Positions 6,575-12,260 of a stretch of DNA of 12,260 nucleotides are shown here, one piece after another. The position numbers and the translations under genes were made by a program. This stretch comes from an uncultured Bacillota bacterium (GTDB taxonomy: Bacteria > Bacillota > Clostridia > Christensenellales > UBA1242): NCBI GenBank assembly GCA_937889705.1, contig CALBYO010000052.1:1-12260 (forward strand), written 5' to 3'. Position 1 is the stretch's first letter, and each line of letters starts with the position of its first letter. Under the pieces are notes generated by a model that saw nothing but the letters and a program-made list of their open reading frames with translations, did no database searches and was not told the origin of the DNA.

Positions 6575-7021
6575 ATTGTCTAAATTTTGCAAAAAATTGA
6601 TTAAATTTGAAACATCTTCAAATTTGCGATAGACGCAAGCGAAGCGAATATAAGAAATGTCGTCCAATTCTTTTAGCGCGTCCATAACCATTTCACCAAT
6701 TTTCTTTGATGTAATTTCTGGAACTAAATCTGACGAAAGTTCTTTTTCAATATTTGTTACTATTTCGTTGATTTGGTCTATGCTAACAGGGCGTTTTTCG
6801 CAGGCTTTGATTATACCTTTTCTAATTTTTAATTTATCAAAAGGTTGCCTTGAACCATCTCTTTTAACGACCAAGAGTGGGGCGGTTTCGATTGTTTCGT
6901 AGGTTGTGAACCTTTTTCCGCAATTCAAACATTCTCTTCTTCTTCTGATTGAGTTTAATTCTTCTGTTGAGCGAGAGTCTATAACTTTACTTTCTGTCCA
7001 GCCACAATAAATACACTTCAT
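6560..7021 (-). CDS. nrdR: Transcriptional repressor NrdR
   Basis: NrdR represses ribonucleotide reductase genes in response to the ATP/dATP state. The protein has 153 residues, the standard length. The N-terminal zinc ribbon has Cys3 and Cys6 (MKCIYCG) and Cys31 and Cys34 (RRRRECLNCGKRFTTYE). RVID-type DNA-binding residues follow as SKVIDSRSTEE. The ATP-cone spans about 46-136, including VVKRDGSRQPFDKLKIRKGI. The frame is open upstream to 7111, but the family begins at MKC and an AGGAG lies just before this ATG at about 7027-7031, so the start is 7021. It is the only minus-strand gene, convergent with comM and divergent from feoA. No ribonucleotide reductase gene or obvious NrdR-box pair was found in the window. 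Confidence 0.96.
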   Translation of the reverse strand: MKCIYCGWTESKVIDSRSTEELNSIRRRRECLNCGKRFTTYETIETAPLLVVKRDGSRQPFDKLKIRKGIIKACEKRPVSIDQINEIVTNIEKELSSDLVPEITSKKIGEMVMDALKELDDISYIRFACVYRKFEDVSNLINFLQNLDNKKPN

Positions 7022-7141
7022 AATATCTCCTAAATAATTCAAAGGTATAATAACACAAAAAAAATTTTTATGAAAGTGTTTAAGAGAATATTTTATGTGA
7101 TTTTCTGACATTTTGTTACAAATAAACGCATAGATTATGTT
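7022..7141. other. Divergent intergenic region nrdR/feoA
   Basis: This 120-bp AT-rich region contains the nrdR extended -10 and Shine-Dalgarno on the minus strand. For feoA no clear promoter is seen. CTGACA (7105-7110) and TTGTTA (7113-7118) are possible -35 boxes, but the downstream -10 candidates are poor or fall at the start codon. No recognisable Fur, DtxR or paired NrdR boxes are visible. Confidence 0.5.
7047..7052 (-). promoter_or_regulatory. Possible extended -10 for nrdR
   Basis: On the minus strand TATTAT is preceded by TGT, giving an extended -10 about 26 nt upstream of the nrdR ATG. The 17-bp spacer is an A5-T8 tract plus GTGT. The -35 position (TTTCAT) is poor, so the extended -10 would have to carry recognition. 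Confidence 0.4.
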
Positions 7142-7366
7142 GTGGTCAATTTGTGTGATGTTGAAATAAACAAAGAATATAAAATTGTTGAGTTTGCGGA
7201 AGGACCTTTTCCTATTAGACGCAGACTTTATGAACTAGGTTTTATGTGTGGTAGGAAAATCAAGGTTGTTAAAAAATCTTTGATTAAAAGAACCATTTTG
7301 GTAGAAATAGAAAACTATCTTTTATCGTTGCGTTGCACTGTTGCACAAATTATTTTGGTGGAGTAA
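7142..7366 (+). CDS. feoA: FeoA-family ferrous iron transport accessory protein
   Basis: FeoA is a small cytoplasmic SH3-like protein that works with the FeoB Fe(II) transporter. The 74-residue product matches the family size. The core reads PIRRRLYELGFMCGRKIKVVKK (residues about 24-45), equivalent to the family RRRLxELGFxxGxxIxV segment, and it ends in CTVAQIILVE, like the usual 'AxxIxVE' finish. The start is uncertain: GTG 7142 places NLCDVEINKEY at the expected N-terminal strand, but no Shine-Dalgarno is visible before it. TTG 7151 is an alternative. Its stop lies 2 bp before the feoB ATG, and the last codons contain the feoB ribosome site, so the two are probably translationally linked. 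I see no clear Fur or DtxR operator upstream. Confidence 0.85.
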   Translation: MVNLCDVEINKEYKIVEFAEGPFPIRRRLYELGFMCGRKIKVVKKSLIKRTILVEIENYLLSLRCTVAQIILVE

Positions 7367-7368
7367 CA

Positions 7369-9507
7369 ATGGAACAATTTCTTCTTGTTGGAAATCCAAA
7401 CACTGGGAAAACAACTTTATTTAACGCACTTACAAAATCAAATGAGCATGTTGGGAACTGGCACGGAGTGACAGTTAGTGAGAAAGTCAAGGAATGTAAA
7501 CTTGAAGGCAAAAAAGTTTTAATTGCTGATCTTCCTGGGCTTTATTCTTTAACGCCGCTTAGTTTTGAAGAAGAAGTTGCTGCCGATTTTATTTATGAAC
7601 ATGATGATAAGATTATCAATATTTGCGATATAAACAATTTGAAAAGAAATTTGTATTTAACTTTGCAACTTTTGGAAGCGGACAAAGAAGTTGTTTTGTT
7701 TGTAAATACAATGAAAAAAAAGGTGTCAAAAAATCTTATAAATTCAACAGAAAAAATATTAAATAAATTAAAAATAAATTATTTTATTGGAAATCCGAAT
7801 AATAAAAAGGATATTAAATTATTCAAAAATAAATTAAGCGAAAAAATAGATAAAGTAAAATTAAATTATATTAATAAAATTAGTTTAGAAAATAATAAAA
7901 AAATAATAAATAAATTAAATATTAATAACCCAAAAAAGGCTGAATATGCCTGGTTTAGGGCGTTAGAAGGCGATAAATTATTTTTTGAAAGGTATTATTC
8001 CAATAAATTAAATAATGAAGAAATTAATGAATTAAATAATATAAATAATTTAGAAAATATTGTTAAAATTAGGCAAAAATTTATTGACGATTTATATAAA
8101 AATGAAACTGCAAATAATCAAGTTTATGGTTATTCAAAACTAGACAAAATTTTATTAAATAAATATTTATGTTTGCCAATATTTTTTGGTATTTTGTTTT
8201 TAATTTTCTATTTAACTTTTTTCTCGGTCGGTGCATTTTTCTCCGATCTTCTAAGAACATTCATTCAAGATATTGTCGGTGCAAACTTAGTTAGTTGGCT
8301 CAAAACTTTTGTGACTGTTCAATGGGTTGTAGACTTGGTTGAAGTTGGAATAATTGGCGGAGTTGGTTCTCTTCTATCTTTCTTGCCACAAATTATTCTT
8401 CTATTTTTCTTCCTATCGTTAATTGAAGACAGCGGTTATTTGTCCCGCGTGGCATTTATGTTTGAAGACCTTTTTGCAAAAGTCGGTTTATCAGGCAAAA
8501 GTGTTTACACGCTATTGATGGGATTTGGTTGCTCAACGACTGCTGCACTTACAGCAAGGAATATGGAAGATAAAAATGCAAAAATCAAAACGGCGCTTTT
8601 AACTCCGTATATGAGTTGCTCTGCGAAATTGCCGATTTATGCTGTAATTGGCGGTGCTTTCTTTTTGAAAACAAATGTCCTTGTAATTTTTGCGTTGTAC
8701 TTGCTAGGAGTTATTGTTGCACTAACATTAAGTTCAATTTTTGAAAAGACTTCGCTAAAAAGCAAAGAACAATCGTTTATTTTGGAATTTCCGGAATATA
8801 GATTGCCATCTTTTAAACGCGTGCTTTTGATTTTGTGGGACAATGTTAAACTATTCCTTGTTAGGGTTGGCACTCTTCTTGTGTCGATTAATATTATTGT
8901 TTGGGTTCTTCAAGGATTTAGTTTTAAGTTTGAATATGTCAGTTGTGTGCCTGGTGCTAGAAGTATATTAGAAGTATTGGGCGGAATATTAGCACCTTTG
9001 TTTATACCGCTTGGCTTTGGCAACTGGGGTGCGGTTTCAGCGTTGCTTGCAGGGCTTATTGCAAAGGAAGTTGTTGTTTCGTCAATAGCGATGTTCAATG
9101 GCGTTGATGTAAATGGCGCGGACATGAAAGCGCAGACTATAAAAACAATAGCGACGGCTGGCTCGGTTGTATGCTTCACGCAAGCAAGTGCGTTGTCGTT
9201 TATGGTTTTCTGCCTTTTATATTCGCCATGCTTGGCTACAATTTCGGTGTTTAGAAAAGAAATCGGAAAGAAATGGACTTGGCTTTCAATTTTAATTCAA
9301 TTTGCTGTCGCCTACGTGATTTCCTTGGTCGTTTATCAGTCCGCTAATCTATTTGAAAATCATGGAATATTAACAAGTTTAATTACCATATTTGCAGTTT
9401 GTTTAATAGTCTTTTGCACTTGCTTTGTTGTTAAAAAAATCAAAAAGAAAAGATTATGTGCTAAATGCGGCGATTGCAAAGGCTGTGGCGGTTGTAATTT
9501 AAAATAA
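7369..9507 (+). CDS. feoB: Ferrous iron transporter FeoB, G-domain-degenerate, with C-terminal Cys-rich extension
   Basis: FeoB is the membrane Fe(II) permease with a cytoplasmic GTPase domain. The product is 712 residues from ATG 7369 (GGTGGAG at 7357-7363; a TTG at 7333 is rejected). G1 GNPNTGKTT (8-16), G2 NWHGVTV (30-36, Thr35) and G3 DLPG (54-57) are present. G4 is NTMK (113-116) instead of NxxD, and no G5 is recognisable. Residues about 118-265 are Asn/Lys/Ile-rich and encoded by very AT-rich DNA. The membrane part begins near 267. Gate 1 reads GFGCSTTAALTAR with PYMSCSAKLP following (385-422), and gate 2 has YSPCLATISVFRKE (618-631). After the usual last helix (about 635-656) comes an extra helix (667-688), then KKIKKKR and Cys697, 700, 703, 706 and 709. 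The tail resembles FeoB-associated Cys-rich membrane proteins. Nucleotide specificity is therefore doubtful. Confidence 0.93.
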   Translation: MEQFLLVGNPNTGKTTLFNALTKSNEHVGNWHGVTVSEKVKECKLEGKKVLIADLPGLYSLTPLSFEEEVAADFIYEHDDKIINICDINNLKRNLYLTLQLLEADKEVVLFVNTMKKKVSKNLINSTEKILNKLKINYFIGNPNNKKDIKLFKNKLSEKIDKVKLNYINKISLENNKKIINKLNINNPKKAEYAWFRALEGDKLFFERYYSNKLNNEEINELNNINNLENIVKIRQKFIDDLYKNETANNQVYGYSKLDKILLNKYLCLPIFFGILFLIFYLTFFSVGAFFSDLLRTFIQDIVGANLVSWLKTFVTVQWVVDLVEVGIIGGVGSLLSFLPQIILLFFFLSLIEDSGYLSRVAFMFEDLFAKVGLSGKSVYTLLMGFGCSTTAALTARNMEDKNAKIKTALLTPYMSCSAKLPIYAVIGGAFFLKTNVLVIFALYLLGVIVALTLSSIFEKTSLKSKEQSFILEFPEYRLPSFKRVLLILWDNVKLFLVRVGTLLVSINIIVWVLQGFSFKFEYVSCVPGARSILEVLGGILAPLFIPLGFGNWGAVSALLAGLIAKEVVVSSIAMFNGVDVNGADMKAQTIKTIATAGSVVCFTQASALSFMVFCLLYSPCLATISVFRKEIGKKWTWLSILIQFAVAYVISLVVYQSANLFENHGILTSLITIFAVCLIVFCTCFVVKKIKKKRLCAKCGDCKGCGGCNLK

Positions 9508-9521
9508 ATTAAATATTTTTC

Positions 9522-9550
9522 TTGATATTTTTCACATTCTGTGGTAATGT
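9522..9550 (+). promoter_or_regulatory. Candidate promoter for the der-plsY cluster
   Basis: TTGATA (9522-9527) is separated by 17 bp from TAATGT (9545-9550), preceded by TGG as an extended -10. The -10 hexamer keeps only T1, A2 and T6. However, it would put the start site at about 9557, at the der ATG itself, implying leaderless der translation. A one- or two-base shift or an upstream start may apply, so confidence is modest. No convincing Shine-Dalgarno precedes der. Confidence 0.4.
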
Positions 9551-9556
9551 AAAAGC

Positions 9557-10879
9557 ATGAAAAAACCTTTAGTCGCTATTGTGGGAAGACCAAACACAGG
9601 TAAAAGCACATTCTTTAATAAAATTTGTGGAAAAAGAATTTCAATCGTGGACGATTTGCCTGGTGTAACAAGAGATAGAATTTATGCCGATGCAGAATGG
9701 TGTGGGCATGCTTTTACTATGGTAGACACTGGCGGCCTTGATGTTAAAAGCGACGACACTTTCCAAAAATCAATTAAAACACAAGCACAAATCGCTATTG
9801 ATTTGGCAGAAGTAATAGTTTTTATAGTTGATGGCATGGCAGGGCTTGTTCCTGCTGACTACGAAGTTGCAGAACTTTTAAGAAAAACAAAAAAACCAGT
9901 TGTTTTGGTTGTTAATAAATTAGATAAGTTTGAAGTTGAAAAGACTTATGATTTCTATCAACTTGGTTTGGGAGAGCCTTTCCCTATTTCATGTGCACAA
10001 AGCAAAGGTCTTGGCGAAGTCTTGGACGCAATAGTAAATAGTTTTTCTTTCAAAGTTGAAGCAGATGCTGTTGACGAGGCTATCAAAATTGCTGTTGTGG
10101 GCAGGCCAAATGCTGGCAAATCTTCAATCGTTAATAGAATTCTTGGGGAAGACAGGGTTTTGGTGTCAAATGTTGCTGGAACAACTCGTGATGCTATTGA
10201 CACAGATTTTAGATATAACGGTCAAAAATATACCATTATTGATACAGCAGGAATGAGAAGACAACGCAGTGTTTTAAAAGAAAGCGTGGAAGGTTATTCT
10301 GTTATTCGTGCTATGGAAGCGATTAAAAGAGCCGATGTTGTGCTTATTGTTTTTGATGCAAGCGAAGAAATTTCTGAGCAAGATGTTCGTATCGCTGGTT
10401 ATGTTCATGAAGAAAACAAACCAAGCATTGTTGTTATGAATAAGTGGGACTTGGTTGAAAAAGACGGCAACACAATCAATAATTATCAAAAAATGCTTGA
10501 AGATAAATTGTCTTTTATGAGTTATTTTAAACCTTTATATTTGTCTGCATTGACAGGTAAAAGGCTTGAAAAAATTATGCCAACAGTCAATGAAGTTCAT
10601 GAAAATAGCACAAGGAGAATTACAACAGGCACGCTTAATGAGATAATTCAAAAGGCTATTTTGTCGCAAGAACCACCAACAAAGAAAGGTAAAAAACTCA
10701 AAATTATGTATGCAACGCAAGCGGAAACAAATCCACCAACATTCGTGATTTTTGTTAATGATGCTACGCTTATGCATTTCTCTTATGAAAGATTTTTGGA
10801 AAATAGGTTGCGTGATGCTGTAAATTTTGAAGGAACTCCAATCAAACTTATTTTCAAAAATAGAAAGGAGGAAAAATAA
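9557..10879 (+). CDS. der: Ribosome biogenesis GTPase Der (EngA)
   Basis: Der is a double-GTPase essential for 50S ribosomal subunit maturation. The 440 residues match the family length. GTPase 1: GRPNTGKST (10-18), DLPGVTRDR (33-41), DTGG (57-60) and NKLD (120-123). GTPase 2: GRPNAGKSS (182-190), AGTTRDAIDT (207-216), DTAG (229-232) and NKWD (295-298). The KH-like domain spans about 350-436, with TNPPTFVIFVND (391-402) and FEGTPIKLIFKNR at the end. Both G domains are complete, in contrast to the neighbouring FeoB. The ATG at 9557 lies 49 bp after feoB, and the frame starts exactly at MKKPLVAIVGRPN as in homologues. Only AAAAGC precedes it, so initiation is probably weak or leaderless. Its stop overlaps the plsY start (TAATG), and der-plsY linkage is common in Firmicutes. 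Confidence 0.97.
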   Translation: MKKPLVAIVGRPNTGKSTFFNKICGKRISIVDDLPGVTRDRIYADAEWCGHAFTMVDTGGLDVKSDDTFQKSIKTQAQIAIDLAEVIVFIVDGMAGLVPADYEVAELLRKTKKPVVLVVNKLDKFEVEKTYDFYQLGLGEPFPISCAQSKGLGEVLDAIVNSFSFKVEADAVDEAIKIAVVGRPNAGKSSIVNRILGEDRVLVSNVAGTTRDAIDTDFRYNGQKYTIIDTAGMRRQRSVLKESVEGYSVIRAMEAIKRADVVLIVFDASEEISEQDVRIAGYVHEENKPSIVVMNKWDLVEKDGNTINNYQKMLEDKLSFMSYFKPLYLSALTGKRLEKIMPTVNEVHENSTRRITTGTLNEIIQKAILSQEPPTKKGKKLKIMYATQAETNPPTFVIFVNDATLMHFSYERFLENRLRDAVNFEGTPIKLIFKNRKEEK

Positions 10880-11619
10880 TGGAATGGTGGAAATTTGTCA
10901 TTGTCATTGTTGTTTCCTATCTTATTGGCAATATAAGTTTTGCAAGGATTTTGTCTAAACATAAAAAGAAAGATATAACAAAGCAGGGAAGTGGTAATCC
11001 CGGCACAATGAACATGCTTAGAACATTTGGTTTTGGCATGGGGCTTTTAACTTTGCTTTTGGACGCTTCAAAAGGCGTTTTGGCAGCATTGCTTGGTCTT
11101 CTGCTTTTTGGCGGCGCTGGTTGCCCTGTAACATTTATGGGGTTGCAAGCATCTCCAACTGCAATGATGGGAATGTATATTGGCGGTTTAAGCGTTGTTT
11201 TAGGGCATAACTTTCCAGTATTTTATGGCTTTAAAGGCGGTAAAGGCGTTGCCTGCATTTTTGGTGTATACTTAGTCGCATCTCCAATTTGTGTAGCAAT
11301 TTGCTTCGTTTTTGCATTTATATACTTGTATGTTTTTGATTACGCTGCCGTTGCTTCTTTCATATTCTTAACTGTTTTAACTTTCCTTGAAGCGCAAAAA
11401 GTTAAAGGCAACTTGGTTGTTACTTTGCTGCTATTCTGCTTGTATTTCATGACGGTATACGCACATAGAGCAAATTTCCGCAGATTGTTAGTCGGTAAAG
11501 AAAATAAAGCAAATTTGCGTAAATCTTTGAAGAAAATTTATACCAAGAAAGAGATTAAGGCCGAACAAAAAGAAATTAAAACAGAAATCAAAAACGACAA
11601 ACACGAGGAAATAGGTTAA
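10879..11619 (+). CDS. plsY: Acyl-phosphate:glycerol-3-phosphate acyltransferase PlsY
   Basis: PlsY transfers the acyl group from acyl-phosphate to glycerol-3-phosphate, the first membrane step of phospholipid synthesis. The usual multi-helix body is present with motif 1 GSGNPGTMNMLR (37-48), motif 2 GHNFPVFYGFKGGKGVA (109-125) and motif 3 HRANFRRLLVGKENK (196-210). Motif 1 normally reads GSGNxGxTN; here the Thr is Met45. At 246 residues it exceeds the usual length of about 200 because of a Lys/Glu-rich, probably helical cytoplasmic tail (211-246) and a loop at about 79-96. It begins with an ATG overlapping the der stop, with AGGAGG at 10866-10871. It ends in the same TAATG arrangement with the next gene, so der, plsY and the YgjV-like gene form one translationally coupled unit. 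Confidence 0.94.
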   Translation: MEWWKFVIVIVVSYLIGNISFARILSKHKKKDITKQGSGNPGTMNMLRTFGFGMGLLTLLLDASKGVLAALLGLLLFGGAGCPVTFMGLQASPTAMMGMYIGGLSVVLGHNFPVFYGFKGGKGVACIFGVYLVASPICVAICFVFAFIYLYVFDYAAVASFIFLTVLTFLEAQKVKGNLVVTLLLFCLYFMTVYAHRANFRRLLVGKENKANLRKSLKKIYTKKEIKAEQKEIKTEIKNDKHEEIG

Positions 11620-12176
11620 TGGTTGAATTTATAGTTTCTCAGTGTTTTTTTGCCTTGGGGTATATTTTTTCATTTTTATATATCTTCTTCAATGTTAGCA
11701 GAAAAACAATTCTTTATTGTGGAATAATTTTTAACCTAGCGAGCGCGATAGGTTTTCTTTTGTTGTATGCCTGGACAGGCGCGATAATGAATGTGTTGGG
11801 AGCGCTTTTAAATTTCATATACATATTTAAAAACAAAAATAAATTTTTCAGTTCGCCAGTAATTCCAATTATTTTTGAAATTTTGTTTTTAGTTGGTGGA
11901 ATATTAACTTGGCAAGGCTGGTTATCAATTTTACCAATCGTAGCAAATGTGATTTATGGAATTTCGCTTTGGTTTGATAAAGAATACGTAATCAAACTTT
12001 TAAATTTAATAGTTAACATTATTTATATTGTATATCATGGATTTTTGCTTTCGTATGTTTCAATAATCGGTACGGGAATATCAATAGTTTTGGGCATTGC
12101 TTACTTAATTTGGGGAGAAAAATATACCAAATTTATAAAAAATATATTTAGTAAAAAAAATGAGAAAAATTGTTGA
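11619..12176 (+). CDS. YgjV-like inner membrane protein
   Basis: This 185-residue protein is almost wholly membrane-embedded, with about six or seven helices (roughly 7-24, 30-50, 53-70, 81-98, 101-118, 124-141 and 146-165) and a short basic tail. The spacing and the 'SFLYIFFNVSRKTILYCGIIFNLASAIGFLLLYAWTGA' layout (written as 18-55) resemble the YgjV (Imp-YgjV) family, whose members have similar length. Their function is not established. It starts at an ATG overlapping the plsY stop, with AGGAAAT nearby at about 11605-11612. The TGA stop (12174-12176) lies inside the -35 box of the tRNA promoter. A PnuC-like transporter is a weaker alternative because no clear PnuC motifs are visible. Confidence 0.65.
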   Translation: MVEFIVSQCFFALGYIFSFLYIFFNVSRKTILYCGIIFNLASAIGFLLLYAWTGAIMNVLGALLNFIYIFKNKNKFFSSPVIPIIFEILFLVGGILTWQGWLSILPIVANVIYGISLWFDKEYVIKLLNLIVNIIYIVYHGFLLSYVSIIGTGISIVLGIAYLIWGEKYTKFIKNIFSKKNEKNC

Positions 12177-12201
12177 CAAGCATATATTTTTATGGTATTA
12201 T
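12173..12201 (+). promoter_or_regulatory. tRNA-Ala promoter
   Basis: A consensus TTGACA (12173-12178) is separated by 17 bp from TATTAT (12196-12201), preceded by TGG (extended -10). Transcription should start near 12208, leaving a 5' leader of about 12 nt to be removed by RNase P. The -35 overlaps the stop codon of the upstream gene. Confidence 0.85.
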
Positions 12202-12219
12202 GTTCAAGCATTTGATCGT

Positions 12220-12260
12220 GGGGGTATAGCTCAGCTGGCTAGAGCACCTGCCTTGCAAGC
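12220..12260 (+). tRNA. tRNA-Ala (anticodon UGC), 5' part, cut by window end
   Basis: The first 41 nt of a tRNA are visible. The acceptor 5' strand is GGGGGTA (12220-12226), followed by T8 and A9. The D-arm reads GCTC-loop-GAGC with AGCTGGCTA between, and the anticodon 5' strand is CCTGC. The seven-base loop CTTGCAA holds TGC at positions 34-36. The sequence matches bacterial tRNA-Ala(UGC). The T-arm and acceptor 3' strand lie outside, so pairing cannot be verified in full. A solitary or cluster-leading position cannot be judged from here. Confidence 0.93.

Noticed and set aside
7022..7111. N-terminal extension of NrdR on the minus strand
   Set aside because: NrdR family proteins begin with MKC at the zinc ribbon, and an AGGAG precedes the 7021 start; the extension covers the promoter region.
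7022..7141. Fur or DtxR operator for feoAB
   Set aside because: I searched the divergent region for 19-bp Fur-like and DtxR-like palindromes and saw none; only AT-rich runs are present.
7333..7368. Longer FeoB frame starting at TTG 7333
   Set aside because: It overlaps the feoA coding sequence in another frame, has no ribosome site, and FeoB proteins start just before the G1 motif as ATG 7369 does.
9508..9532. Terminator after feoB (AAATAT...ATATTT)
   Set aside because: The inverted repeat is only six A/T pairs with no G/C, and it overlaps the candidate der -35; it is too weak to call.
12178..12211. Direct repeat AAGCAT flanking the tRNA promoter
   Set aside because: Six bases repeated 28 bp apart in AT-rich DNA is expected by chance.
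1..12260. CRISPR array, insertion sequence or prophage
   Set aside because: No spaced direct repeats, terminal inverted repeats with a transposase, integrase or phage structural genes were found.

Overview
The window is a compact, AT-rich stretch (roughly one-third GC by eye) from a low-GC Gram-positive-type bacterium. TGG codes Trp and TGA works as a stop (YgjV-like gene, 12174-12176), which argues against Mycoplasma-type decoding. NrdR, Der-PlsY linkage, FeoA/FeoB with a Cys-rich appendage and strong purine Shine-Dalgarno sites point to Clostridia, probably an uncultured gut-type lineage. This placement is inference from gene content. I did not recognise a species.

Layout. 1-281 is the 3' end of a gene resembling the C-terminus of a VirD4/TraG-type coupling protein. 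Close behind, on the plus strand, come glutaminyl-tRNA synthetase (glnS), two small three-helix membrane proteins of unknown function and an HtrA/DegP-type serine protease, followed after a 119-bp promoter region by a DHH phosphoesterase (NrnA-like). A strong intrinsic terminator ends that unit; the promoter for the next gene, comM (Mg-chelatase-like AAA ATPase), overlaps the terminator hairpin. A bidirectional terminator separates comM from the convergent nrdR, the only minus-strand gene. Divergent from nrdR is feoA-feoB (ferrous iron uptake), followed by der-plsY-ygjV-like, a tight cluster joined by TAATG stop/start overlaps. The window ends inside a tRNA-Ala(UGC) gene with a near-consensus promoter.

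Most genes are housekeeping: translation (GlnRS, tRNA-Ala, Der for 50S assembly), RNA/nucleotide turnover (NrnA), ribonucleotide reductase control (NrdR), phospholipid synthesis (PlsY), envelope proteostasis (HtrA), natural transformation (ComM) and iron uptake (FeoAB). I found no CRISPR array, insertion sequence, prophage or defence cassette.

The most unusual object is FeoB. Its G domain has lost the canonical G4 Asp (NTMK instead of NxxD) and has no recognisable G5. The DNA behind the G4-to-GDI part is an island of about 16% GC by hand count. The first gate motif lacks its usual proline, and the C-terminus carries an extra membrane helix plus a CxxCxxCxxCxxC tail that looks like a fused FeoB-associated Cys-rich membrane protein. 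Regulatory curiosities are the terminator/promoter overlap before comM, a possible hairpin around the htrA start, tandem promoters with a seven-codon ORF before nrnA, and repeated use of extended -10 promoters.
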